Origin: a virus
Length of the DNA stretch: 35,711 nt
Virus record (IMG/VR): IMGVR_UViG_3300012936_000064
Location: 1-35,711 of that record
Reading direction: 5' to 3' (one strand)
This document shows, one piece after another, positions 8,117-14,395 of this stretch (position 1 is its first letter; every line of letters begins with the position of its first letter). The translations under genes were made by a program, and so were the position numbers. Under the pieces are notes generated by a model. It was given only the letters and a program-made list of their open reading frames with translations, was not told where the DNA came from and ran no database searches.

Positions 8117-8716
8117 TTGACAATAGCATTTGTACTAGGTAACGGCACTTCTCGTATTGGTATACCTCTAGAACCTCTTCGTAAATTTGGAAAGATATAT
8201 GCCTGCAATGCAGTATATAGAGAGTTTGACTCAGACTATCTTGTTGCAGTTGATACTAAAATGGTGAATGAAATTGTTCACAACGGCTATCAACATAAAG
8301 GTGAAGTTTGGACAAACTACAATAAAACGTATGAAAGATTCAAAGGATTACATTATTTTACACCTAGTAAAGGCTGGAGTAGTGGTCCTACAGCATTAGA
8401 TCTGTGTAGCAGTCACGGACATGATAGCATTTACATACTAGGATTTGACTTTAAAGGTATAGGTCCTGAAGAAAAACGTGTCAATAACATATATTCTGGC
8501 ACACAAAATTACAAAGGTAACCACGATACAGCTACCTATTTTGGCAACTGGTTACGTCAAACTACACAAATATTACAGAAAAATTCAGAAAAAAGATATA
8601 TAAGAGTGTTATTAGATCGACAAGGATTTATACCAGAACCTTTAGATAAATTTGGAAATTTAACCCATATTACTAAGGAGGATTTTTGTAAATCCTTCAA
8701 TATCCACCCGGTCTAG
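8117..8716 (+). CDS. Unknown 199-aa protein with a nucleotide-binding-like fold
   Basis: Starts at TTG 8117: GGAG at 8105-8108 lies 8 nt upstream and no ATG precedes the conserved part. The N-terminus IAFVLGNGTSR (residues 3-13) looks like a Rossmann-type beta strand and Gly loop. It continues with ACNAVYREF (29-37) and YLVAVD (41-46), then WSSGPTALDL (87-96) and IYILGFDF (105-112). This strand-motif series recalls DUF115/MAF-like or glycosyltransferase-like proteins found in bacteria and marine phages. It stands between the gp67-like and acidic core genes where T4 has no such enzyme. A role in modifying virion or host-surface sugar is only a guess. The gene is translated closely after its neighbour (3 nt gap). 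Confidence 0.75.
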   Translation: MTIAFVLGNGTSRIGIPLEPLRKFGKIYACNAVYREFDSDYLVAVDTKMVNEIVHNGYQHKGEVWTNYNKTYERFKGLHYFTPSKGWSSGPTALDLCSSHGHDSIYILGFDFKGIGPEEKRVNNIYSGTQNYKGNHDTATYFGNWLRQTTQILQKNSEKRYIRVLLDRQGFIPEPLDKFGNLTHITKEDFCKSFNIHPV

Positions 8717-8717
8717 T

Positions 8718-8736
8718 CAAAAACTACCAGTTTTTG
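8718..8736 (+). other. Short hairpin after the 199-aa protein gene
   Basis: CAAAAACT and AGTTTTTG form 8 base pairs around a 3-nt loop, 2 nt after the stop. It is AT-rich with no following T run, so at most a weak terminator or processing site. Confidence 0.4.
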
Positions 8737-8777
8737 GCGTGTTTTCCAGTATAATATTACAATATTACTAAATAATA

Positions 8778-8807
8778 TTGACAGCCTTACCATAGGTAAA
8801 ATACATA
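8778..8807 (+). promoter_or_regulatory. Possible sigma70-type promoter before the acidic core gene
   Basis: TTGACA (8778-8783), 18-nt spacer, TACATA (8802-8807). The -35 is perfect, the -10 imperfect. It lies 18 nt before the ATG at 8826, with Shine-Dalgarno AGGAGA (8814-8819) between. Confidence 0.4.
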
Positions 8808-8825
8808 TCATATAGGAGATAAAAA

Positions 8826-9830
8826 ATGGCAGATCTAAGTAAATTCGAGGAAATGCTCGAAAAATTAGTAAACGAAGATCGTAAGGGAGCCGAAGAGCTT
8901 TTCCACGATATCGTTGTAGAAAAATCAAGACAAATTTATGAAAACCTACTAGAAAATGATCTAGAGGAAGAAGACAAGGAAGTCGACGAAGCTTCTAAAG
9001 ATGAAGAAGTAGATGAAGCATCTAAAGACGAAGAAGTTGACGAAGCAACTGATGAAGAAGTTGACGAAGCTTCAAAAGACGAAGAAGTAGACGAAGCATC
9101 AAAAGATGACGAAGAAGCTAAAGAAAACTTCGACCTTGAAATGAATACAGTAACACCAGAAGCTGATCCAATGGACATGGGTGACGACTTTGAAAAAGAC
9201 GTTGAAATGGATATGGACGATGAAGAAGAAGGCGATGGAGACACTGAAGAAGAAATCGACGGTCTAAAAGATCAAATGGCTGATCTACAAAAAGAATTAG
9301 ACGCGATTAAAGCTGAGTTTGAAGCAGACAAAGAAGGTGGAGACGACGACATGGATGACATGGGTGACGACGATGCCGGTGATATGGATGCAGATGACGA
9401 AGGCGATGATGCAGAAGAAGAAAGCATCAACACACTTGGCATGGAAGCAACTGATGAAGAAGTAGATGAAGCATCTAAAGACGAAGAAGTAGATGAATCA
9501 CCTAAATCAGAAGCAGAAACAATGCGTGAATATGTTGAAAAAGTAACTGCAAAAATGGGTGACAACGGTGATAACACTAAGTCTCCAGTAGCGGGTAAAA
9601 ACGACATGGGCGGCACAAGTGCTAATATAGCAAAAGGCGGAGACGCTGATACAAAAGGTACAACAGGTGGTCTAGAAGGTAATTCTGCAAAAGAAGAGAA
9701 TATGGGCAACGTAAACGTACCTGGCGGTAAAGCATCTAAGTCAATGAAAAACATGCCAAAAGGCCACGGCGCTGAAAAGAAAAGTGCAGGCGAACAAGCT
9801 GACAATAAAAAGTCTACAATAGGCTCTTAA
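8826..9830 (+). CDS. Highly acidic prohead core protein, gp68-like by position
   Basis: 334 residues. Residues 1-45 form an ordinary helical head (FEEMLEKLVNEDRKGAEELF and IVVEKSRQIYENLL) of a kind seen in marine T4-like prohead proteins. Residues 52-95 hold five copies of a nine-residue EVDEASKDE unit (one degenerate), and two more lie at 212-229. Residues 112-200 are almost all Asp/Glu/Met/Gly, with a coiled stretch at 147-170. The C-terminus (250-334) turns Gly/Lys/Asn-rich and is probably disordered. Position between portal and gp21 matches T4 gp68, a core protein, and strong acidity suits a scaffold that is digested by gp21; both are inference. Good AGGAGA Shine-Dalgarno. Confidence 0.7.
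   Translation: MADLSKFEEMLEKLVNEDRKGAEELFHDIVVEKSRQIYENLLENDLEEEDKEVDEASKDEEVDEASKDEEVDEATDEEVDEASKDEEVDEASKDDEEAKENFDLEMNTVTPEADPMDMGDDFEKDVEMDMDDEEEGDGDTEEEIDGLKDQMADLQKELDAIKAEFEADKEGGDDDMDDMGDDDAGDMDADDEGDDAEEESINTLGMEATDEEVDEASKDEEVDESPKSEAETMREYVEKVTAKMGDNGDNTKSPVAGKNDMGGTSANIAKGGDADTKGTTGGLEGNSAKEENMGNVNVPGGKASKSMKNMPKGHGAEKKSAGEQADNKKSTIGS
8979..9111 (+). repeat. Tandem 9-codon repeat EVDEASKDE
   Basis: Five tandem copies in the acidic core gene; two more copies lie near 9459-9512. The copies differ at synonymous sites (for example GCTTCT, GCATCT, GCTTCA for Ala-Ser), so they are not a recent exact duplication. Confidence 0.85.
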
Positions 9831-9854
9831 TTGTTAGTAAATTAGGAAGTAAAG

Positions 9855-10481
9855 ATGAACTTACTAAGCGAGAATTTGACATTTGACCAAGCGAAGATGG
9901 TCGTTGAGTCTACCGATAACACTAATGGTGGCAAAGATCTTTATATGAAAGGTATTTGTATCCAAGGCGGTGTACGCAACGCAAATGAGCGTGTCTACCC
10001 TGTCGAGGAAATAGGTAGGGCTGTCAAAACTCTAAATGATCAAATTGGCACTGGTTACTCAGTTCTTGGCGAAGTTGATCATCCTGAAGGCCTAAACATC
10101 AATTTGGATCGTGTATCACATATGATTACTGATATGTGGATGGAAGATGCAAATGGTTATGGAAAACTTAAAATTCTACCAACTCCTATGGGAAAACTAG
10201 TTGAAACAATGCTACAAAGCGGAGTGAAACTTGGTGTTTCCTCTAGGGGCTCTGGGGAAGTTACAGATTCCGGTAATGTATCGGGATTTGAAATTATTAC
10301 GGTGGACGTAGTAGCACAACCAAGTGCGCCGGGTGCTTACCCGACAGCAATTTACGAACATCTAATGAATAGCCGCGGAGGCTACAAGGCATACGAACTT
10401 GCAAAGGCAACAAAACAAGACGATAAGGCACAAAAGTATCTAAAGGAATCATTGATTAATATAATCAATAAACTCCAATAG
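9855..10481 (+). CDS. 21: Prohead core protease gp21
   Basis: 208 residues, matching the T4 gp21 length (212). It is a serine protease with the herpesvirus-assemblin-like fold that cleaves scaffold and capsid precursors inside the prohead. Visible landmarks: GEVDHPEG with His76 as the likely catalytic histidine, and LGVSSRGSG with Ser129/Ser130 as the nucleophile region, followed by EIITVDVVAQPSAPGA. The spacing fits the family (T4 His85, Ser140). Preceded by AGGA about 10 nt before the ATG; followed 14 nt later by gp22. Confidence 0.95.
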   Translation: MNLLSENLTFDQAKMVVESTDNTNGGKDLYMKGICIQGGVRNANERVYPVEEIGRAVKTLNDQIGTGYSVLGEVDHPEGLNINLDRVSHMITDMWMEDANGYGKLKILPTPMGKLVETMLQSGVKLGVSSRGSGEVTDSGNVSGFEIITVDVVAQPSAPGAYPTAIYEHLMNSRGGYKAYELAKATKQDDKAQKYLKESLINIINKLQ

Positions 10482-10495
10482 CTTAGGAGAAAAGT

Positions 10496-11590
10496 ATGAT
10501 AGATGCACTGAAAACACTCTTTGAAAACGATGTAGTTTCACAAGAAGTCAGAGCACAAATTGAGGAAGCGTGGGAAGCAAAAATTCGCGAGAACAAGCAA
10601 GCTGTTACAGCTGAGCTTCGTGAAGAATTCGCTAAAAAATACGAGCATGATAAATCAACTATGGTTGAAGCTATCGATAAAATGCTTGATGAAAAATTAG
10701 CTGAAGAAATCGCAGAATTTGCTGATGACCGTAAATCACTAGCAGAGGCCAAAGCAAAGTATGCCGTTAAAATGCGTGAAAACGCAGATCTAATGAAAGC
10801 ATTTGTTTTTGACCAACTAGGGAAGGAAGTTTCCGAGCTACACGAAGACCAAAAGAAAATGGCAGTTAACTTTGCTAAACTTGAGGAATTTGTTGTAGAA
10901 GCTCTTTCAAAAGAAATTGCAGAGTTTTACGAAGATAAAAAAGACCTAGCTGAAACGAAGGTTAGATTAATTCGTGAAGCTAAAGAACACTTCAATAAAG
11001 TGAAAACCAGCTTTGTTGAAAAGGGCGCGAAGTTAGTATCTGAAACAGTTAGCAAAACTCTTAATAAAGAGATTTCTGCACTTAAAGAAGATATTGAAGT
11101 CGCAAGACAAAATGACTTCGGTCGTAAGCTGTTTGAAAGTTTTGCATCTGAGTATGCTAATAGCTACTTAAATGAAAAATCAGAAACAGCAAAACTTCTA
11201 AAAGTTGTGAATGTAAAAGATTTACAAGTAAAAGAAGCGAACGAAGCCGTAGAAAAAGCACAAGCTCTTGTAAAAGAGAAAGATGCTGAGATCAAAACGA
11301 TCAACGAAGCGGCTGAGAGAAATAAAGTAATTAACGGATTGATTGAGCCATTAAGCAAAGATCAACGTGAAATTATGACAGACTTACTGGAAAGCGTACA
11401 AACTGAAAAGTTACAAAAGTCGTTTGACAAGTACTTACCGGCAGTTATTGACGGGAATACTCCAGCGAAGAAGAAGGCTATATTAGCAGAAGGCAAAGAA
11501 ATCACAGGCAACAGAGAACAAACTAACGTTAGTAGTAAAGCAGACGATGAAAATGTAATTTCAATTAAGCGTCTAGCTGGATTAAATTAA
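10496..11590 (+). CDS. 22: Prohead core scaffold protein gp22
   Basis: 364 residues, almost wholly charged alpha-helix with heptad-like spacing, as in T4 gp22 (269 aa but the same character). It forms the internal core around which gp23 assembles and is degraded by gp21. Three similar segments (EIAEFADDRKSLAEAKAKYA, EVSELHEDQKKMAVNFAKL, EIAEFYEDKKDLAETKVRL) show an internal repeat of about 45-50 residues. The C-terminal part (about 275-320) is more compact and the tail ends ISIKRLAGLN, as seen in marine homologues. Shine-Dalgarno AGGAGA lies just before the ATG. Between gp21 and gp23, the standard T4 order. Confidence 0.93.
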   Translation: MIDALKTLFENDVVSQEVRAQIEEAWEAKIRENKQAVTAELREEFAKKYEHDKSTMVEAIDKMLDEKLAEEIAEFADDRKSLAEAKAKYAVKMRENADLMKAFVFDQLGKEVSELHEDQKKMAVNFAKLEEFVVEALSKEIAEFYEDKKDLAETKVRLIREAKEHFNKVKTSFVEKGAKLVSETVSKTLNKEISALKEDIEVARQNDFGRKLFESFASEYANSYLNEKSETAKLLKVVNVKDLQVKEANEAVEKAQALVKEKDAEIKTINEAAERNKVINGLIEPLSKDQREIMTDLLESVQTEKLQKSFDKYLPAVIDGNTPAKKKAILAEGKEITGNREQTNVSSKADDENVISIKRLAGLN

Positions 11591-11600
11591 GGAGATAATT

Positions 11601-12776
11601 ATGTCAGAACTACTAGAAAGTCGCTGGCAGGAGACAAAAACAGCGTTGCTAGAAGGCCTAAACGGTAATAAAAAGACTGTTATGGGTGCTACTCTAGAAA
11701 ATACACGTAAGTATTTGGCAGAGACTGCAACAGCTGGATCAACTTCAGCCGGTAATGTCGCAACTCTTAACAGAGTTATCTTACCAGTAATCAGACGTGT
11801 AATGCCAACAGTAATAGCAAACGAACTTGTTGGTGTTCAGCCGATGACTGGACCAGTGGGTCAAATCCACACATTGAGAGTACGCTACTCAGATACAGCA
11901 GGCACAGGCGCAAGCGGTGCTGTAGCTGGTGAAGAAGCACTTTCACCATTCAAGATCGCTGAAGCATATTCAGGTGATACTTCAACGGGTAAAGCCAACG
12001 CAACTGCCGCTTTAGAAGGTAGTGCAGGTAACCGTTTAAGCATCCAGATCTTGAAACAAACAGTCGAAGCAAAAACCAGAAAGCTATCAGCTCGCTGGAC
12101 TTTTGAAGCGGCTCAGGATGCACAGGCACAGCACGGCATCGATGTTGAAGCTGAAATTATGGCGGCTTTAGCACAAGAAATTACAGCTGAAATCGACCAA
12201 GAGGTTTTAGGTTCCCTACGTACACTAAGTGGTACAGCAGTTGAAACTTACGACCAAGCAGGCGTATCAGGTACAGCAACATTTGTTGGTGACGAACATG
12301 CGGCATTAGCAGTTCAAATCAACAGAGCGGCAAACTTGATTGCTCAGCGTACAAGACGTGGTGCAGGTAACTATGCAGTGGTTAGCCCATTTGCATTAAC
12401 AATCCTACAATCTGCGACAACTTCTGCGTTCGCAAGAACAACAGAAGGTACATTTGAAGCACCAACAAATACTAAATTCGTTGGAACTTTAAATAACGCA
12501 ATGCGTGTGTATGTTGACACATATGCAGGTGACGGTACAGCAGTACTAGTTGGTTACAAAGGTTCAAGTGAATCAGATGCACCAGCATTCTACTGCCCAT
12601 ACATTCCATTAATGTCAAGTGGTGTTGTAATGGACCCAGCAACATTCGAACCAGTTGTGAGTTTCATGACTAGATACGGATATGTTGAGTTATCAAACAC
12701 AGCTTCGTCATTAGGTAATGCGGCTGATTACCTAGCTAACGTTGCAATCACAAACGGTAACGTAAGCTTCAGCTAA
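11601..12776 (+). CDS. 23: Major capsid protein gp23
   Basis: 391 residues; shorter than T4 gp23 (521) but usual for small marine T4-like phages. HK97-fold hexamer protein of the head. Seen: NRVILPVIRRVMPTVIANEL with VGVQPMTGPVGQIHTLRVRY (about 70-110), KLSARWTFEAAQDAQAQHG, and AEIDQEVLGSLR, all hallmark gp23 stretches. A likely gp21 cleavage site of the L-x-E type is KYLAE/TATAG, after Glu41, which would remove the N-terminal delta piece. Shine-Dalgarno AAGGAG precedes the ATG. The gene is closed by a strong terminator 20 nt downstream, fitting the very high expression of this gene. Confidence 0.97.
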   Translation: MSELLESRWQETKTALLEGLNGNKKTVMGATLENTRKYLAETATAGSTSAGNVATLNRVILPVIRRVMPTVIANELVGVQPMTGPVGQIHTLRVRYSDTAGTGASGAVAGEEALSPFKIAEAYSGDTSTGKANATAALEGSAGNRLSIQILKQTVEAKTRKLSARWTFEAAQDAQAQHGIDVEAEIMAALAQEITAEIDQEVLGSLRTLSGTAVETYDQAGVSGTATFVGDEHAALAVQINRAANLIAQRTRRGAGNYAVVSPFALTILQSATTSAFARTTEGTFEAPTNTKFVGTLNNAMRVYVDTYAGDGTAVLVGYKGSSESDAPAFYCPYIPLMSSGVVMDPATFEPVVSFMTRYGYVELSNTASSLGNAADYLANVAITNGNVSFS

Positions 12777-12796
12777 TATTTTTTAGCAGAATTTAA

Positions 12797-12825
12797 AATA
12801 GGGCCTTTCGAGGCCCTATTTTTTT
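12797..12825 (+). terminator. Intrinsic terminator after gp23
   Basis: AATAGGGCCT pairs with AGGCCCTATT (10 base pairs) around a TTCG tetraloop, followed by at least five T. The clearest terminator in the window. Confidence 0.93.
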
Positions 12826-12827
12826 GG

Positions 12828-12856
12828 TTGACAAACCATCCAAAATAAAGTATAAA
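12828..12856 (+). promoter_or_regulatory. Sigma70-type promoter for speD
   Basis: Perfect TTGACA (12828-12833), 17-nt spacer, TATAAA (12851-12856). Starts 3 nt after the T run of the gp23 terminator. Expected start near 12863, giving a leader of about 13 nt before the speD ATG at 12876. Confidence 0.8.
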
Positions 12857-12875
12857 CAACTAAATAAATCCAATT

Positions 12876-13247
12876 ATGAAACATAAACATTTAGTTGTAC
12901 GTGCAGAAGTTAGCAAACCAATAGTTAATAAATCCAAAGCTCGTAAATTCTTACGTAGTTTAATAAAGAAAATATCAATGAAAGAGTTATACGGTCCAGT
13001 TGCAAGTTATTGTAAAATGGAAGGCAATAGAGGTATTACTGCGTTTGCAATAATAGAAACAAGTCATGTTGCTATGCACATTTGGGATGAACAAAACCCT
13101 GCACTTGTACAATTTGATGTATATAGTTGCAGTGACTTTGAGCCAAATACAATAGTTGATCATTTACAAGTAATGGAACCTGTAAAGATTGATTATAAGT
13201 TTTTAGACAGAGAAAATGAATTTATTGAAGTATTAGATACTAAATAA
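12876..13247 (+). CDS. speD: S-adenosylmethionine decarboxylase-like pyruvoyl enzyme SpeD
   Basis: 123 residues, the size of bacterial class 1 SpeD proenzymes. These cut themselves at a serine to make a pyruvoyl group and decarboxylate AdoMet for spermidine synthesis. Compared with the well-studied Thermotoga enzyme (Ser63, His68, Cys83), this protein has Ser63 and His68 at the same numbers (TSHVAMH) and Cys85 in DVYSCSDF. The residue before the cleaved serine is Thr62, where Glu is usual, and there are two extra residues before the cysteine. N-terminal MKHKHLVVRAEV is the expected first strand. speD is a known auxiliary gene in some marine T4-like cyanophages. Some phage and bacterial SpeD relatives are reported to act on arginine or ornithine instead, so the substrate is uncertain. 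No strong Shine-Dalgarno is visible. Confidence 0.85.
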   Translation: MKHKHLVVRAEVSKPIVNKSKARKFLRSLIKKISMKELYGPVASYCKMEGNRGITAFAIIETSHVAMHIWDEQNPALVQFDVYSCSDFEPNTIVDHLQVMEPVKIDYKFLDRENEFIEVLDTK

Positions 13248-13250
13248 TAT

Positions 13251-13319
13251 ACGTTCAGCCTAAAGGCCGGAAGTAGCATAATGCGAAGGAACGCACTCAA
13301 CTGTAAAAAGGAGAGTGAT
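13251..13319 (+). ncRNA. Glutamine-riboswitch-like leader (glnA / Downstream-peptide type)
   Basis: The core at 13251-13294 matches the conserved pattern of the glnA/Downstream-peptide aptamer: CGTTCA, a small hairpin, CGGAAGTAG, a second small hairpin, then GAAGGAACGC. P1 pairs CGTTC (13252-13256) with GAACG (13289-13293); P2 pairs GCC with GGC (13258-13260/13265-13267); P3 pairs GCA with TGC (13276-13278/13282-13284). Directly after P1, CACTC (13294-13298) can pair with GAGTG (13313-13317), covering the Shine-Dalgarno AGGAG of the next ORF. The RNA begins 3 nt after speD, so it lies on the speD transcript. Ligand sensing is by family resemblance only. Confidence 0.82.
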
Positions 13320-13475
13320 ATGAACTACAGAGACTTTGAATTAGCTCGTAAAAAACGCAAGACTGAAGAAGCACATAAAGCTATCAAGCGTAAACAAATG
13401 GTAAGACCATTATCTAGACCTAGAGCTAAAATAAATTACTTTGCAAAAGATAATCCACAATTACAAGGAATATAA
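13320..13475 (+). CDS. Small basic peptide controlled by the riboswitch-like leader
   Basis: 51 residues starting MNYRDFELARKKRKTEEAHK. Start at 13320 chosen because AAGGAGAG precedes it at good spacing; an in-frame ATG at 13281 lies inside the riboswitch core and is unlikely. About 15 Lys/Arg against 5 acidic residues; helical first half, then a basic Pro-containing segment (VRPLSRPRAK). No known domain recognised. Downstream-peptide riboswitches by definition precede short ORFs, and in cyanobacteria glutamine riboswitches control a small basic inhibitor of glutamine synthetase. A role as an inhibitor of host nitrogen metabolism is therefore plausible but unproven. Confidence 0.75.
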   Translation: MNYRDFELARKKRKTEEAHKAIKRKQMVRPLSRPRAKINYFAKDNPQLQGI

Positions 13476-13495
13476 CACTTTTTGGTAAAAAAGTG
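13476..13495 (+). other. Hairpin at the end of the peptide gene
   Basis: CACTTTTT and AAAAAGTG form 8 base pairs around GGTA directly after the stop codon. There is no T run behind it, so a pause or end-protecting stem is more likely than a full terminator. Confidence 0.5.
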
Positions 13496-13496
13496 G

Positions 13497-13525
13497 TTGA
13501 CTTCTTATGGATTGTCTGCTATAGT
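13497..13525 (+). promoter_or_regulatory. Sigma70-type promoter of the noncoding RNA
   Basis: TTGACT (13497-13502), 17-nt spacer, TATAGT (13520-13525), five of six matches in each box. Expected start near 13532. No coding frame follows before the terminator at 13787. Confidence 0.8.
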
Positions 13526-13531
13526 GTAAAC

Positions 13532-13787
13532 ATAAGCTAAAAACTTGTAGCTAGAGTTTTTATATAGTGCAAGGAAGAGGCTCTTACCAGAGGGTCGAAC
13601 TTGACTAGTTAGGGGTGGTACCCAGGCTTGGTAGTAGAAATACGCTGAGTCACATCGCTCTACCGAGCGGAACTAGGTTCCTGGGATTCAGACAGGTATC
13701 TGCGTCGAAGGGTTGTAGGTGTAACCAAATCCTACCTATTTTGCTTATTTTTTAAAAGGTGTACAGGGAGACTTGTACGCCTTTTTT
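13532..13787 (+). ncRNA. Structured noncoding RNA of about 255 nt, family unknown
   Basis: Bounded by a sigma70 promoter and an intrinsic terminator, with no plausible ORF. Helices I can draw: AAAAACT/AGTTTTT (13539-13545/13555-13561); CTCT/AGAG with a TACC loop (13581-13592); GAAC plus CTAGTT (13597-13600, 13605-13610) with AACTAG plus GTTC (13671-13680); inside it CTTGGTAG with CTACCGAG (13627-13634/13660-13667); CCCAG with CTGGG (13621-13625/13681-13685), which crosses the previous helix and so would be a pseudoknot; CAGA/TCTG (13689-13702); and an H-type pseudoknot GGTT/AACC with GTAGG/CCTAC (13711-13735). It does not look like tRNA, tmRNA, RNase P RNA or 6S RNA. Marine metagenome RNA families such as the IMES group are worth comparing. 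The 5' end is a prediction. Confidence 0.7.
13754..13787 (+). terminator. Intrinsic terminator of the noncoding RNA
   Basis: AAAAGGTGTACA pairs with TGTACGCC and the following T run (8 base pairs in the G/C-containing part with one G-T pair, loop GGGAGACT), then TTTTTT. Confidence 0.88.
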
Positions 13788-13794
13788 CATTTGT

Positions 13795-13802
13795 GATAAA
13801 TA
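13795..13802 (+). promoter_or_regulatory. T4-type late promoter before the 149-aa virion gene
   Basis: GATAAATAC, 8 nt after the noncoding RNA terminator. Predicted start near 13808, leaving a leader of about 89 nt. Confidence 0.68.
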
Positions 13803-13811
13803 CTTGTGTCA

Positions 13812-13869
13812 GATAGCGAGCCGCAAGGCGGACTTATGCTGTACCCACAGCGTAGCTCATAGAACGGGC
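13812..13869 (+). ncRNA. Structured 5' leader of the 149-aa virion gene
   Basis: A three-way junction can be drawn: closing stem GAGC/GCTC (13818-13821/13855-13858), one arm with a GCAA or AAG loop (GCC/GGC at 13820-13829, or CCGC/GCGG at 13821-13831), one arm GCTGT/ACAGC (13838-13842/13847-13851). The CCC of its loop (13844-13846) can pair with GGG (13866-13868). The start codon follows 28 nt later after AAGGAGA. Control function not known. Confidence 0.5.
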
Positions 13870-13896
13870 ATTGGACTACTAACAAGGAGAAAACAA

Positions 13897-14346
13897 ATGG
13901 GAAGACCACTAAACAAAAAATATTTCGGAACACCTACAGCAGGTGGTCAAGAAATTAAAGTCAACTTTCACAATGGAACAGCAGTAAAAGAAGGTTACAT
14001 TGTAAAGCAAAAAGGCTCAAAAAAATTCGTATGTGAAGAAATCGGAACAGCAGGTGAATTTACTTGTACACTAAAGACTGGTATTTTACCAGCGGCTTTA
14101 AGTGCAGGTGAAATGACAATTTCTGTAAAAGGCGATGATTCAGAAACTTACGGTGTTAGCAAAATTACAGGACGTAAAGCAACTGTAGTAGCACCAAGTG
14201 CAACTGGTTCAAACGCTTTAGACGGAACATCAATTGCTTGGAACTATTCAACTGCGACTAACGACAGTGCAGTACAAATAGAAGAAGCTGGTGATGATAA
14301 TACATTAGCAGGTACTGATGACGACGACTTTACAGATGACGCATAA
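13897..14346 (+). CDS. Virion structural protein, 149 aa (marine T4-like type)
   Basis: Starts MGRPLNKKYFG at 13897, chosen because AAGGAGA (13884-13890) precedes it; the longer open frame upstream crosses the promoter and leader. Proteins that begin GRPLNKKYFG and continue with a KVNFHNGTAVKEGYIVKQKG-like beta-rich body are common in marine T4-like phages and found as virion components. Residues about 45-130 alternate short beta strands with Gly/Thr; the C-terminus is very acidic (EEAGDDNTLAGTDDDDFTDD). It begins the post-capsid tail-fibre region under its own late promoter. Exact role unknown. Confidence 0.8.
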   Translation: MGRPLNKKYFGTPTAGGQEIKVNFHNGTAVKEGYIVKQKGSKKFVCEEIGTAGEFTCTLKTGILPAALSAGEMTISVKGDDSETYGVSKITGRKATVVAPSATGSNALDGTSIAWNYSTATNDSAVQIEEAGDDNTLAGTDDDDFTDDA

Positions 14347-14354
14347 GGCATTTT

Positions 14355-14378
14355 TAGGGAGAGTTAACGCTCTCCCTA
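14355..14378 (+). other. Intergenic hairpin
   Basis: TAGGGAGAG and CTCTCCCTA form 9 perfect base pairs around TTAACG, 8 nt after the stop and 17 nt before the next ATG. T's lie on its 5' side, not 3', so it is not a classic terminator; it may protect or separate the two messages. Confidence 0.65.
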
Positions 14379-14395
14379 TAATATAGGAATTATAA

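Noticed and set aside
8676-8696. Strong AAGGAGG and a 7-bp hairpin near the end of the 199-aa gene as the start of a hidden gene
   Set aside because: The only nearby start, TTG, is followed at once by TAA; no downstream frame uses the site.
9272-9805. Ser-rich minus-strand frame opposite the acidic core gene
   Set aside because: Ser/Ala-rich reading is the mirror image of Asp/Glu/Ser codons; no start signals.
13281-13319. Upstream ATG giving a 64-aa form of the riboswitch-controlled peptide
   Set aside because: The ATG lies inside the aptamer core and has no Shine-Dalgarno; the ATG at 13320 has AAGGAGAG.
13532-13787. The noncoding RNA as a tmRNA or tRNA-like gene
   Set aside because: GGGTCGAAC and AGGTTCC recall T-arm sequences, but no acceptor stem, no CCA end and no tag ORF can be fitted.
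13806-13880. A tRNA in the leader of the 149-aa gene
   Set aside because: Three short arms can be drawn, but the arm lengths, the missing T-loop consensus and lack of a 7-bp acceptor stem exclude a tRNA.
13759-13896. N-terminal extension of the 149-aa virion protein
   Set aside because: It would run through the terminator, the late promoter and the leader; the ATG at 13897 has a strong Shine-Dalgarno.
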